NCBI GenBank assembly: GCA_964528595.1 | Contig: CAZGTM010000020.1 | Location: forward strand, 1-62,302 | Source: CAYFKJ01 sp964528595 | GTDB lineage: Bacteria; Pseudomonadota; Alphaproteobacteria; UBA2966 | Direction: 5' to 3' | Length of the DNA stretch: 62,302 nucleotides | Part shown: one piece after another, positions 25,591 to 36,451 of the stretch | Layout: each line of letters starts with the position of its first letter | Position numbering within the stretch: the stretch's first letter is position 1 | The notes under the pieces: model-generated | The model's database searches: none | What the model was told of the DNA's origin: nothing | The model's input: the letters and a program-made list of their open reading frames with translations, nothing else | Position numbers and translations under genes: made by a program

Positions 25591-26646
25591 GTGTCCATTT
25601 TCAATCATCCGGAATTCGCTGACCACGAAGACGTGGTTTTCTGTCACGACCGTGACGCAGGCCTCAACGCCATCATCGCCATTCATGACACGACGCTGGG
25701 TCCCGCTCTGGGCGGCCTTCGCATGTGGCCTTACGCCTCAGATGAAGAAGCCCTGACGGATGTCCTCCGCCTCTCGCGCGGCATGACCTATAAGGCCGCC
25801 ATGGCCGGACTGAACCTGGGCGGCGGCAAAGCGGTGATCATCGGCGACCCTCTTCAGGACAAAACCCCAGCCCTCCTTGAATCGTTCGGCCGTTTTGTCG
25901 ACAGCCTCGGCGGCCGCTACATCACCGCCGAAGATGTCGGCACGTCGGTTGCCGATCTGGGCCTGGTCGCTCGCGGGACCAGCCACGTTGCCGGACTGGC
26001 CGACCTTTCCGGCGACCCTTCCCCGGCCACGGCTTGGGGCGTCTATCACGGTATTCGCGCCGCCGCCGCGCATCGCCTGGGCCAATCAGACTTACGCGGC
26101 GTCACCATCGCCGTTCAGGGGGTCGGTCACGTCGGTTTCCATCTCTGCGAGTTTCTTCATCAGGCCGGCGCTTCGTTAATCGTTGCGGACATCGACGAAA
26201 ATGCCGCCAAGGGCGTCGCCGACCGCTTTGGCGCCCACGCCGTTCGTCCCGACGACATCTACACGACCGATGCAGAAGTATTCGCACCCTGCGCCATGGG
26301 CGCCGTGTTGAATGACAGCACAGTCGGCCGTTTGACGGCGAAAATAGTGGCCGGCTCCGCCAACAACCAGATGGCGGAGGATCATCACGGCGATGTTTTG
26401 GCAGCCCGCAACGTCCTCTATGCACCGGATTACGTCATCAACGCCGGCGGCATCATCAATATCTCCCACGAGCGGCCGGTCTACGACAAGGCCAAGGCGT
26501 TCGACCATACGGCGGAGATTTACGACACGCTGTTGAGCCTGTTCGGCCAGGCCGACGCTTCTCGCCTCCCGCCCTATGCGATGGCCGACAGAATGGCCGA
26601 AAGGCGCATCCAGGACGCCAGGGAAGCTCGGGCCGAGGCCGCCTGA
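25591..26646 (+). CDS. Leucine dehydrogenase-type Glu/Leu/Phe/Val dehydrogenase
   Basis: 351 residues. The dimerisation/catalytic domain has LGPALGGLRMWPY, MTYKAAMAGLNLGGGKAVI (K68 substrate-binding, K80 catalytic) and the NAD domain GVGHVGFHLCEFL. Length and motifs fit bacterial leucine (branched-chain amino acid) dehydrogenase: reversible NAD-dependent oxidative deamination to 2-keto acids. The GTG start is supported by GGAGGAA about 9 nt upstream. Together with the isovaleryl-CoA and methylcrotonyl-CoA genes at 31-43 kb, it provides the first step of leucine degradation, though it is transcribed separately. Confidence 0.92.
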   Translation: MSIFNHPEFADHEDVVFCHDRDAGLNAIIAIHDTTLGPALGGLRMWPYASDEEALTDVLRLSRGMTYKAAMAGLNLGGGKAVIIGDPLQDKTPALLESFGRFVDSLGGRYITAEDVGTSVADLGLVARGTSHVAGLADLSGDPSPATAWGVYHGIRAAAAHRLGQSDLRGVTIAVQGVGHVGFHLCEFLHQAGASLIVADIDENAAKGVADRFGAHAVRPDDIYTTDAEVFAPCAMGAVLNDSTVGRLTAKIVAGSANNQMAEDHHGDVLAARNVLYAPDYVINAGGIINISHERPVYDKAKAFDHTAEIYDTLLSLFGQADASRLPPYAMADRMAERRIQDAREARAEAA

Positions 26647-26659
26647 TCAGAAGGCCGGC

Positions 26660-27076
26660 CTACAAGAGGCCGAGTTCACGCAGCTGATCGGCCATTTCGG
26701 GGGGAAAATCCGAAATGCTCTGTCCCGCGACGATATCGGGCGGCGCCACCGCATCTTCAAAATAACGCCAACCCTGGTGCGGCCTGCGCGGTTGCGGATA
26801 GGTCCGCACCAATTCGGGATCAAGCACGATGCCGCAGCGCGTAATACCGTCTTCACCCTTAACGACATCCAGAGCGAGTATGCGTTGCCGCACCGCGATG
26901 CGGCGCCTGATAACCCAGTAAAGGGATCCGCCATCCAACACTTCTGCGTCGCGCCGGGGGCGGTGGCGGGTGACATGAATGAGGCGTTCACCGCGGGCGA
27001 GCCGCTTTTCCTGGAAACCGCGCAATTGTTCAACCTCATCGACTCCGACACACAATTTGAGAAGATGAAGCGGCAT
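26660..27076 (-). CDS. DUF1489 family protein
   Basis: 138 residues, start set at the ATG giving the family N-terminus MPLHLLKLCVGVDEVEQL. An upstream GTG (27121) would add 15 residues not expected in the family. Other signature parts: RLIHVTRHRPRR and LDGGSLYWVIRR. DUF1489 (COG5458) is a conserved alphaproteobacterial protein of unknown function. It lies 49 nt downstream of the response regulator gene on the same strand and converges on the leucine dehydrogenase with a 13-nt gap. Confidence 0.88.
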   Translation of the reverse strand: MPLHLLKLCVGVDEVEQLRGFQEKRLARGERLIHVTRHRPRRDAEVLDGGSLYWVIRRRIAVRQRILALDVVKGEDGITRCGIVLDPELVRTYPQPRRPHQGWRYFEDAVAPPDIVAGQSISDFPPEMADQLRELGLL

Positions 27077-27125
27077 GGACGTCGTATCCGGGAAGCAATT
27101 GCGAGGCTTCCGTTGTGCCACGATG

Positions 27126-27647
27126 TCAGGTGGCGATCAACCCGCCCGTAGAGGAAATGTGAATTTCCCGGGTCCGGCGCTCGACGCGCGGTGGCGCATC
27201 TTCCCGCCGGCGGCGGTCTGGTCCCTGAAAGCTGTTCTGATAGACAAACTCGCGCGGCTGGTCGAGCACGGCAAGCACGCGGTGAAACAGGTCAATGGGC
27301 AAGTAGGGCTTGCGCATGACTTCCGTAACGCCTGCGTCACGGGCGGCCTCCACATTGACAAGGGTGCTGTAGCCGGTAGAGACGATGATGGGTATTTCGC
27401 GAACGTAGGCCATGGGCAGGCGCCTGATGCGCCGGGCGAGTTCGAAACCGTCCATGCCGTCCATCAGCAGATCGCTGATGACCATGTCGACGCGGCCGGT
27501 TTGGAAGCGCTCGAGGGCTTCCTCGCCGTTATTGGCCGTCGCCAGCTTGACGACGCCGATCATGCGCAGGATCTTGCCGATCAGCGCCACTTGCGCCGGA
27601 TCGTCGTCGACAATCAGGAAAACCTTGCTGTCCAGCCGGTGGGTCAC
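27126..27647 (-). CDS. Response regulator receiver protein
   Basis: 173 residues from a GTG at 27647 supported by GGAAAGGA 7 nt upstream (an ATG at 27680 lacks a ribosome site). A single CheY-like receiver: acidic pocket DDD (14-16), phosphoacceptor D59 in MVISDLLMDG, Thr/Ser switch IVSTGYS, and Lys in MRKPYLP. The C-terminal 50 residues are charged with no DNA-binding or enzymatic domain visible, ending in RRTREIHISSTGGLIAT. No adjacent kinase; the orphan histidine kinase at 50.8 kb is far away. Confidence 0.87.
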   Translation of the reverse strand: MTHRLDSKVFLIVDDDPAQVALIGKILRMIGVVKLATANNGEEALERFQTGRVDMVISDLLMDGMDGFELARRIRRLPMAYVREIPIIVSTGYSTLVNVEAARDAGVTEVMRKPYLPIDLFHRVLAVLDQPREFVYQNSFQGPDRRRREDAPPRVERRTREIHISSTGGLIAT

Positions 27648-27769
27648 GCGTCCATCCTTTCCGTCTTCGCCCCACACCATGTATAGGCGAAAAAATTTAG
27701 GATTTCGTGAATCGCCGCCAGCTCAGCTAACCGATAGCCATTCCAAGTGAGGAAGAGACAAGTTTTTGC

Positions 27770-29473
27770 TTATTGTGGAAGCGTGCTGGCGATACGGAAG
27801 CCATTGAATTTGCTTCTGAAAGAGGTTTTACTTCTGTAGCGCTTGGTGAGCCGGAGAGCCCTTGATTCATCGAACCAGGAACCGCCGCGCAGGACGCGGT
27901 AATCACAGTCCCCGGTCGCCCTTGCAAGACCGTCGTTGGGAGCGTTGGCATAGTTCTTGTTCCAACAGTCCGCCACCCACTCCCAGACGTTGCCGTGTAC
28001 ATCGTATAGGCCAAAGGCATTCGCCGCATACTTCCCCACCGGCGTGGTTGCGCCGACCTGCCGGCCATAGTTCGATTTGCCGCTATCTATGCCGTTTCCC
28101 CACCAATACTTGGTCTTCGCTCCGCCTCTCGCGACGTACTCCCATTCCGCCTCGCTCAGAAGCCGATAGGTCCGACCGGTCTTGGTCTTCATCTTTCCCA
28201 GAAATACCTGGAGTTCATCCCACGAAACGCCCTCTACCGGATGATTGTCGCCCTTGAACCGGCTCGGATTGTTGCCCATTACCGCCCGCCATTGCGCCTG
28301 CGTCACCTCGTACCTACCAACCGCAAACGGGTAATCAATTGACACCGGATGCACTGGTTTTTCATCCCGACCGCCAGCGCTCGATCCCATTGCGAACGAG
28401 CCGGTCGGCATCACCACCATCTCCGGGCAATCCGGGCAGTCGCGGAATACCGTCCCCGGTTTCGTCCCGCCCGGATAGACGCCTACCGCGGGTTTCACCA
28501 AGGGTGAGGGTTTAGGTTTCAGCTTCGACCCGGGCGTCGACGTCGTCACCGAAGCCGTCTGTTTACGCGACGATCCGAGTTTCGGTCGGGATTTGAGAAT
28601 TTCAGGCACCAAGATTGTGGCTCCACTTCCCGTAACGCTAGCGTTCTGCCTCCGGCCGAAACGGCGACGTGCCTGATACGACATCTCCCGGTCGAGGTAT
28701 TTGCCGACTTCGGCGAGCGATACGCGGCCGTTGCCGTCGCCGTACTTAGCCGTGTCGGCAGCGCCGTATAAAGCCTCCAGCACATGTTTGGTGAAGAGTC
28801 CCAAGCGAGCGTCCTCGTCCCAACTGGCCAATTGGTCGCCCTGGGCCGCTGTCAATGTGACAAGCCGCGAGACGCCCTTTGGCGTCTTGGGTACGACACT
28901 GATTCCCGATGCGGCGCGGACTACCATGCCTTTTGGCGTCTCCCCGGAAAAACAAGCGTCAATGAATACCCGAATTGACTTGGCCTGAAGCTTGCCCAGG
29001 TTTTGATAAAGCGTCTCGACTGAATAGCCCGATATCTCTGCCCGATTGGCATCGCCGTCAACCGGAAGCAGGTATGCCCGCTTGTCCTTTAGTCCCGGAA
29101 CGCCGTGCCCGGAATAGAATACCACCACGTCAGATTCACCCGGCCTAATCCAGTCGAACAACTTTCCTTCATGCGTTTTGTCGTTACCGAAAACAGTGTC
29201 CAGTTCGGCTCTCGTGGCGTCACGCAGATCGATTACGTTGCCTTTGCGGAATCCCAAGCCCTCAATCACAAACCTTTTCATGGCGTCGGCGTCGTTGTGA
29301 GCAAATGAAACTTCGGGAATCTTCCCACCGTATGTCTTGTTGCCAATGATGACGGCCACCGCATCTTCGTTTTGTGCCGCCGCATACGCGATTTTCTGGC
29401 TCACCGAAATGCCCACGGCAAGCACGACCAGCATGAAAATCAAAGCGCTCAATTCACTGAGGCGCAGGCGCAT
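27770..29473 (-). CDS. Exported caspase-family protease fused to SUMF1-like domain
   Basis: 567 residues. An N-terminal signal peptide/anchor (10-32) is followed by a peptidase C14 caspase fold (36-290) with the catalytic dyad in YSGHG (H123) and DACFSG (C174). An EF-hand-like loop DGNGRVSLAEVG sits at about 246-257. After a Ser/Pro/Lys linker, residues 344-567 are a formylglycine-generating-enzyme-like domain (VVMPTGSFAMGS, VEGVSWDE, RLLSEAEWEYVARGG, GNVWEWV, RVLRGGSW). The cysteine pair needed for formylglycine formation after RGGSW is absent, so this half is likely a binding module. No ribosome site stands out. Confidence 0.92.
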   Translation of the reverse strand: MRLRLSELSALIFMLVVLAVGISVSQKIAYAAAQNEDAVAVIIGNKTYGGKIPEVSFAHNDADAMKRFVIEGLGFRKGNVIDLRDATRAELDTVFGNDKTHEGKLFDWIRPGESDVVVFYSGHGVPGLKDKRAYLLPVDGDANRAEISGYSVETLYQNLGKLQAKSIRVFIDACFSGETPKGMVVRAASGISVVPKTPKGVSRLVTLTAAQGDQLASWDEDARLGLFTKHVLEALYGAADTAKYGDGNGRVSLAEVGKYLDREMSYQARRRFGRRQNASVTGSGATILVPEILKSRPKLGSSRKQTASVTTSTPGSKLKPKPSPLVKPAVGVYPGGTKPGTVFRDCPDCPEMVVMPTGSFAMGSSAGGRDEKPVHPVSIDYPFAVGRYEVTQAQWRAVMGNNPSRFKGDNHPVEGVSWDELQVFLGKMKTKTGRTYRLLSEAEWEYVARGGAKTKYWWGNGIDSGKSNYGRQVGATTPVGKYAANAFGLYDVHGNVWEWVADCWNKNYANAPNDGLARATGDCDYRVLRGGSWFDESRALRLTKRYRSKTSFRSKFNGFRIASTLPQ

Positions 29474-29595
29474 GACCGATTCCTATGCTCCGAATTGGTA
29501 TCACTACTTTGATGCACAATCGGAAAATACTACCACGATGACGCGCCTTATTCGGCCTTGATAATAGATATGGGAAGACAAGAGGTGGAATCAGG

Positions 29596-30969
29596 TTAGT
29601 GCAGATAGCCGAGAAAGCGCCACCAAAGGTAGTTCACCGGCATTACGGCAATGAGCGTCACAACGAGCAATACCAGGCTGGTTTTTATCGAATCCCGAAT
29701 TCGCACGCCGCAAATCTGTGCGGCAACGACAAGCGGCGCCGCCTGGAAAGGCAGGATAACCATCGAGAATCCGATGACGATCATCATGAGGACGGTCGCG
29801 ACGGGCAGCCCTGCGGCATCCGCGATGCTACCGGCCAGCGGCGCCATCACCACGGGAATGCCGGGATTGGTCACCAGCGGCCCGATCAAGGTCCCGACAA
29901 CTGTCATGACGAAGAATGTCCAGGTGTCGTTCCCCGGCTCGAATTCGGCAACCCCGATCAACCAGCTCCCCAGCGTGTGGGCAAGACCGCTGTCCGCCAC
30001 GAGAGCGCCAAGCCCCATGATGCCGGCAACATAAATGAAGGGCGACACGTCCACTTTTTCGGCAAAGGTGCGCGAACTGACGACGCCGATGCCCGGGATC
30101 ATGCACAGCGCGGCCACCGCCAAGGCGATCCAGACCGGAGAAATGTGGTGAATAAAATCCGTGACCCACAGGACCAGGGCGACGGCCAACATCAACGCCA
30201 GACGATACTCGTCTGCGCCCGCCGAGCCGGCCTTTGACCCTTCCGATTTTGACGGTTTGTCGGGGAACAGGAAAACAATGACGGCAATGATCACGAACGA
30301 CCGCAGCAGGCCCAAGACTGGAAAGTGAAGCAGCAGGTAACTGCCGTATTCCGGCACAATGCCGTAAAGGGTTTCCGCCGCGCCCACCAGAACGATATTG
30401 GGGACGTTTGCCGGCAGAATACTCATGGGCACCAGGAACGTGCCGTAAGCCAGGGCCAATACCATGCCCGTGCGGCCCCGACTGCCTTCGCCGAAACCGT
30501 AGGAGTCTGCGATGGCGAGAACGATCGGTGCCAACAGTAAGACGCGCCCCATGGTGGCCGGCATGACGAAAGCCAGGCCGACGCTGACGAACACCACACC
30601 GGAGATGATGCCGATGTAGCTGGCTCCAAATTTTGGCGCGATGAATTGCGCGATGCGTTCGCCAAGCCCGGTAAGCCGAACGGCCACGGCAATGATCAGG
30701 CCCGCAAAAACCATCCAGAGCGCCGCCGAATGAAAACCCGAAAAAATCACATCGGCGGGCGCCGCGCCGAGCAGCATGGCAAAAAGGAAGAACAAAAGAG
30801 CGGTCACGAACTCCGGTACGATCGCGCTGGCCAGCAAACCCAGCATGGCGACACCCAGCGCAGCGGCTCTGGCGGCTTGAGGCGTCAAGGCGTCCGGCGG
30901 AAAGAAGAACAGATAAAGGGCGATCCCGGCCGTCAGCCCGGCAACAGCTTTGGGCAGAACGCTGGTCAC
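29596..30969 (-). CDS. SLC13/DASS-type permease
   Basis: 457 residues with about 11-12 hydrophobic segments and two re-entrant-like motifs, MPATMGRVLLLAP and LVTNPGIPVVMAP, corresponding to the divalent anion:sodium symporter pattern. Likely cargo is a di-/tricarboxylate or similar anion, in the inner membrane. The GTG start is 4 nt after the HMG-CoA lyase stop with no ribosome site of its own, so expression probably depends on the upstream gene. It closes the methylcrotonyl-CoA carboxylase operon, hinting at transport of a pathway acid, but the substrate is unknown. Confidence 0.85.
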   Translation of the reverse strand: MTSVLPKAVAGLTAGIALYLFFFPPDALTPQAARAAALGVAMLGLLASAIVPEFVTALLFFLFAMLLGAAPADVIFSGFHSAALWMVFAGLIIAVAVRLTGLGERIAQFIAPKFGASYIGIISGVVFVSVGLAFVMPATMGRVLLLAPIVLAIADSYGFGEGSRGRTGMVLALAYGTFLVPMSILPANVPNIVLVGAAETLYGIVPEYGSYLLLHFPVLGLLRSFVIIAVIVFLFPDKPSKSEGSKAGSAGADEYRLALMLAVALVLWVTDFIHHISPVWIALAVAALCMIPGIGVVSSRTFAEKVDVSPFIYVAGIMGLGALVADSGLAHTLGSWLIGVAEFEPGNDTWTFFVMTVVGTLIGPLVTNPGIPVVMAPLAGSIADAAGLPVATVLMMIVIGFSMVILPFQAAPLVVAAQICGVRIRDSIKTSLVLLVVTLIAVMPVNYLWWRFLGYLH

Positions 30970-30973
30970 CGGT

Positions 30974-31879
30974 TTAGGCGGATTTGGCCGCTAACGCCAA
31001 GGCGGCTTTTGACGCCGGCGCGCGCCCCAGGGCGTCGCATATGAAGCGGCCGGCCGCGGCGACCTTGTCGAGATCGACCCCCGTCCGGACGCCGAGACCG
31101 TCGAGCATGAAAACGACATCCTCGGTGGCGACGTTGCCCGCGGCGCCCGGCGCAAACGGACAACCGCCGAGACCGGCGGTAGAACTGTCAACGACGGAAA
31201 TGCCGGACTCCAGGGCGACCAAGATATTCGCCAGTGCCTGACCATAGGTGTCGTGAAAATGAACCGCCAGGCGGTCATGGGGGATGGACTGCGATACCAC
31301 ATCGATCAGGTCGCGCGACTTGTCGGCGGTACCGACACCGATGGAATCACCGAGGGAAATTTCATAACACCCCATCGCCAAGAGTTTTTCCGCAATCTCG
31401 ACAACGGAGCCGGGATCGACGTCACCTTCGTAAGGGCAACCCAAAACACAACTGATGTACCCTCTGACCCGCACGTTCTTCTCGCTGGCGACATCGCAAA
31501 TGGCGGCGGCGCGCTCCAGTGACTCAGCAATCGAACATCGCGTGTTCTTCTGGGAAAAAGTTTCTGACGCGGCGGCAAACGAGGCCACTTCCTCGACACC
31601 CGACGCGATCGCCGCCTGCAGGCCTTTCAGGTTGGGGGCGAGAACGGCGTAGACCACGCCGTCGCGCCGCTTGAGCGTGGCGATGACATCAGCCGTACCG
31701 GCCATCTGCGGTACCGCGTTGGCTGATACGAAAGCGCCCGCCTCAACGTAGGGCAGGCCGGCGCTTGCCAACATATCGATGAATGCCACCTTGGTAACGG
31801 TCGGTACCATCTGCGGTTCGTTCTGCAACCCGTCACGGGGGCCCACTTCAACGATCTTCACCTGCCTTGGCCTGCTCAT
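30974..31879 (-). CDS. mvaB: Hydroxymethylglutaryl-CoA lyase
   Basis: 301 residues. It has the HMGL-like TIM-barrel start VEVGPRDGLQNE (metal/substrate Arg-Asp), the metal-binding HFHDT, and the catalytic loop GLGGCPFAPGAAGN with the conserved Cys. It splits HMG-CoA into acetyl-CoA and acetoacetate, the last step of leucine breakdown. The ATG at 31879 has GGAGGAA 5 nt upstream inside the end of the carboxylase alpha gene; the two genes are 1 nt apart. Confidence 0.95.
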   Translation of the reverse strand: MSRPRQVKIVEVGPRDGLQNEPQMVPTVTKVAFIDMLASAGLPYVEAGAFVSANAVPQMAGTADVIATLKRRDGVVYAVLAPNLKGLQAAIASGVEEVASFAAASETFSQKNTRCSIAESLERAAAICDVASEKNVRVRGYISCVLGCPYEGDVDPGSVVEIAEKLLAMGCYEISLGDSIGVGTADKSRDLIDVVSQSIPHDRLAVHFHDTYGQALANILVALESGISVVDSSTAGLGGCPFAPGAAGNVATEDVVFMLDGLGVRTGVDLDKVAAAGRFICDALGRAPASKAALALAAKSA

Positions 31880-31880
31880 G

Positions 31881-33899
31881 TCATTCCTCCGCAGCTTCAA
31901 AATCGATCAACACGGCCCCTTCGTCGACGGAATCGCCCTGGGCATAACGCACGGCAGCGATACGGCCGGCGGCCGGCGCTGAAATTGTATGCTCCATCTT
32001 CATCGCCTCCACGATCATCAAGGGTGAACCTTTCTCCACCTCGGCACCCTCCTCCGTCAGGATGGCGATCACTTTGCCAGGCAGCGGCGCGATGACGCCC
32101 ATGTCGCCGGTATCGCCAACCTCCGTCGACTTCAGGGGATCGTAGCGCTCCAGCCGGTAGGCTGCTCCCTTGTCGATCACCGTCACGGCGTCATCGCCAC
32201 GAATAATGGTTTTAACGACACGGACGCCGTCAAGGTTGGCGACGATACGGTCGTCTTCGTCGAATTCGCCGCTAACCTCCATCGGCCCCGCAGGAAAATC
32301 GAAGGCGTAGCCGTCGGCGCGGGCGTGAACGGTGACGCTTACCTCTCCGCCGCCGTCGATGAAACGAATTTCATCGTGCGCTTCGTCGTTGAGACGCCAG
32401 CTGTCGACGCTGTGCCAGGGTGATGTGCCGTCACTGCTGGACCAGGCTGCCAATTCGGCCTCACCTTGACGCTCCAGGAGCAAGGCCAGCGCCGCCAGCG
32501 CCAAGGTGCGGTCGGGCGTCGGTCCCTCCTCCGGCAGCAATTGGGCGCTGTGGCGTTCGATGAAGCCGGTGTCGAGGTCGGCCGCCGCGAAATCCTCATT
32601 GACCGCAATGCGGCCGAGGAAAGAAAGGTTCGTCGTCACGCCCACCACTTCGGTATCCGCCAGGGCATGTCGCAGGCGCTGCAGCGCCCGCGGGCGGTCT
32701 TCGTCCCAAACCACAAGTTTAGCGATCATCGGATCGTAGTGCGGCGTCACGGCGTCACCCTCGATCACGCCGGTATCGATCCGCACATGGGTTCCTTCCT
32801 CGGCAAAGCGCAAGCGGTTCAGGACGCCGGTTGCAGGTAGGAAGTCCCGGGCCGGATTTTCCGCGTACAGACGGACCTCGAAGGCGTGGCCGGTGATCTC
32901 GAGATCTTCCTGTTTCAGCGGCAGCGGCTCCCCGGCGGCAACGCGTAGTTGCCACTCGACCAGATCGACACCGGTGATCATTTCCGTCACGGGATGCTCG
33001 ACCTGCAAGCGGGTATTCATTTCCATGAAGTAGAACGGTGCGCCGTCCAGGCCGTCGGCTACATCGACGATGAATTCGACGGTGCCGGCGCCTTCGTAGT
33101 TGATCGCCAGCGCCGCCTTGACGGCGGCCTCACCCATGGCGCCGCGCATCTCGACGCTGATGCCCGGCGCCGGCGCTTCCTCAACGACCTTTTGGTGCCG
33201 GCGCTGCAGCGAGCAATCCCGCTCAAAGAGGTAAACCGCATTGCCGTGTCGATCGGCGAACACCTGGACTTCAATGTGGCGGGGTTTTTCGATGTATTTT
33301 TCGATCAGAACCCGGTCGTCGCCGAAGGCGGCCTTGCCCTCCCGCTGGGCGCCGGCCAGGGCATCGGCGAACTCGCCGGCGGCATCGACACGCCGCATGC
33401 CCTTGCCGCCCCCGCCCGATGTCGCCTTGATCAGGACAGGATAGCCGATCTCTTCTGCCGCCTTGGACAATACAGGTTCATCCTGGTCGTCGCCGTGATA
33501 GCCCGGTACGACCGGTACGCCAGCCTCGGTCATCATGGCCTTGGCGGCATGTTTTTCCCCCATCGCCCGGATGGCGTCCGGCGGCGGGCCGACGAAGGTG
33601 ATGCCCGCGTCCGCGCAGGCTTCGGCAAAAGCTGCGTTTTCCGAAAGGAAGCCGTAGCCCGGATGGACAGCGTCGGCACCCGCTTCCTCGGCTGCAGCGA
33701 TAATCTTGTCAGCGACCAGATAGCTTTCGGCGGCGGCCGCCGGACCGATATTGCGGGCTTCGTCAGCCAACGTTACGTGCCGGGCCTGGACGTCTGCATC
33801 GGAATAAACGGCGGTCGTCCGCACCCCGAGTCGGCGGGCGGAGGTAATGACCCGGCAGGCGATCTCGCCCCGGTTGGCGATCAGCAGGTTGTTGAACAA
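31881..33899 (-). CDS. liuD: Methylcrotonyl-CoA carboxylase, biotin carboxylase/BCCP (alpha) subunit
   Basis: 672 residues. Biotin carboxylase domain (1-450) with IANRGEIACRV, ATP-grasp loop ATSGGGGKGMRR, RDCSLQRRHQK and EMNTRLQVEHPVTE; a BT-like middle; and a C-terminal biotinyl domain with VEAMKMEHT (biotin on the Lys). It carboxylates 3-methylcrotonyl-CoA together with the beta subunit. The start is a TTG at 33899 with GAGAC upstream; no ATG is available before the conserved N-terminus. Substrate assignment rests on operon context (beta subunit, hydratase, HMG-CoA lyase). A geranyl-CoA or propionyl-CoA enzyme would look similar. Confidence 0.92.
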   Translation of the reverse strand: MFNNLLIANRGEIACRVITSARRLGVRTTAVYSDADVQARHVTLADEARNIGPAAAAESYLVADKIIAAAEEAGADAVHPGYGFLSENAAFAEACADAGITFVGPPPDAIRAMGEKHAAKAMMTEAGVPVVPGYHGDDQDEPVLSKAAEEIGYPVLIKATSGGGGKGMRRVDAAGEFADALAGAQREGKAAFGDDRVLIEKYIEKPRHIEVQVFADRHGNAVYLFERDCSLQRRHQKVVEEAPAPGISVEMRGAMGEAAVKAALAINYEGAGTVEFIVDVADGLDGAPFYFMEMNTRLQVEHPVTEMITGVDLVEWQLRVAAGEPLPLKQEDLEITGHAFEVRLYAENPARDFLPATGVLNRLRFAEEGTHVRIDTGVIEGDAVTPHYDPMIAKLVVWDEDRPRALQRLRHALADTEVVGVTTNLSFLGRIAVNEDFAAADLDTGFIERHSAQLLPEEGPTPDRTLALAALALLLERQGEAELAAWSSSDGTSPWHSVDSWRLNDEAHDEIRFIDGGGEVSVTVHARADGYAFDFPAGPMEVSGEFDEDDRIVANLDGVRVVKTIIRGDDAVTVIDKGAAYRLERYDPLKSTEVGDTGDMGVIAPLPGKVIAILTEEGAEVEKGSPLMIVEAMKMEHTISAPAAGRIAAVRYAQGDSVDEGAVLIDFEAAEE

Positions 33900-33916
33900 A
33901 TGATTGTCTCGATTTC

Positions 33917-34705
33917 TTAATCGGCCCAGTTGGGCTTACGCTTTTCAAAGAACGCTGAGATGCCTTCGCTGGCCTCGTCGGTGGCGCGGCGCTCGGCGAT
34001 GCGCTTGGCCGTGTCCTCGATCAGATCATCGTCGAGCTGGTGCCCCTGAACAGCGGCAATCAGGTCCTTGGAGGCCGCCACCGCGCCAGGCGCCGTGTCC
34101 AGGAACATGCGGGCAAAGCGCTCGCACGAGGCCCGCATTTCACCCTCGTCGTTAACGACAAGATGCAGCAGGCCGATACGCTGGGCCTCCAGGGCGTCGA
34201 AGCGTTCCGCCGTCAGGAAGAAACGCCGGGCCTGCCGGGCGCCAAGCGCGGCGATCACATACGGCGAAATAACTGCCGGAATGAGCCCGAGTTTGACCTC
34301 CGACAGCGAAAACGTGGCGCTGCGCACGCCGATGGCGATATCGCAGGCCGCCACCAGGCCGACGCCGCCGCCGAATGCGGCGCCCTGCACCAGGGCGACC
34401 GTCGGCTTTGCCATGACGTCCAGCTTTCGCAGCATGTCGCCGAGTTGTCTCGAATCCGCGAGGTTTTCCTCTTTCGAGTACGCGGCAACGCGCTTCATCC
34501 AGTCGAGATCCGCGCCGGCACAGAAACTCCGGCCCCGGGCCGCAATAACGACCATGCGGACTTCTTCGTCGTCTGCGACGGCATCGAAGCGGTTGGACAA
34601 TTCAACGATGACGTTTTCATCGAAAGCGTTGTGAACTTCCGGGCGGTTGAGCGTAATCGTCGCGACGCCCAAATCGTCTATTTGCAAGGTCGTTGTGTCT
34701 GCCAT
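33917..34705 (-). CDS. liuC: Enoyl-CoA hydratase family, probable methylglutaconyl-CoA hydratase
   Basis: 262 residues of the crotonase family with the oxyanion-hole motifs AARGRSFCAGADLDWM and VQGAAFGGGVGLVAACD. The LDWMKR after AGAD is typical of LiuC/AUH-type hydratases. It adds water to 3-methylglutaconyl-CoA to give HMG-CoA. The true start is the ATG at 34705, 4 nt after the carboxylase beta stop; a longer frame upstream is a shadow of that gene. It sits between beta and alpha subunit genes, the usual liu gene order. Confidence 0.93.
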   Translation of the reverse strand: MADTTTLQIDDLGVATITLNRPEVHNAFDENVIVELSNRFDAVADDEEVRMVVIAARGRSFCAGADLDWMKRVAAYSKEENLADSRQLGDMLRKLDVMAKPTVALVQGAAFGGGVGLVAACDIAIGVRSATFSLSEVKLGLIPAVISPYVIAALGARQARRFFLTAERFDALEAQRIGLLHLVVNDEGEMRASCERFARMFLDTAPGAVAASKDLIAAVQGHQLDDDLIEDTAKRIAERRATDEASEGISAFFEKRKPNWAD

Positions 34706-34709
34706 TTTT

Positions 34710-36317
<1,608 letters not shown>

Positions 36318-36451
36318 TGAGGCGATTTCCCACTTTTCAGGTAGAAGCATGCGCCTAAGTTTTTTCCGCGTGCAACCGAAAAGGAAGGGGCGGAAGAGGT
36401 CCGGGGCGCTGCTATAGTGCGGCGGATTGTATTCGGGACGAGGAGTAATTC

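Noticed and set aside
26576..27151. 191-codon plus frame opposite DUF1489
   Set aside because: The minus frame matches the DUF1489 family; this is its complement.
27770..29473. Toxin or phage-defence caspase
   Set aside because: The protein is exported and has no defence partner (no CHAT sensor, TPR activator or effector operon) nearby.
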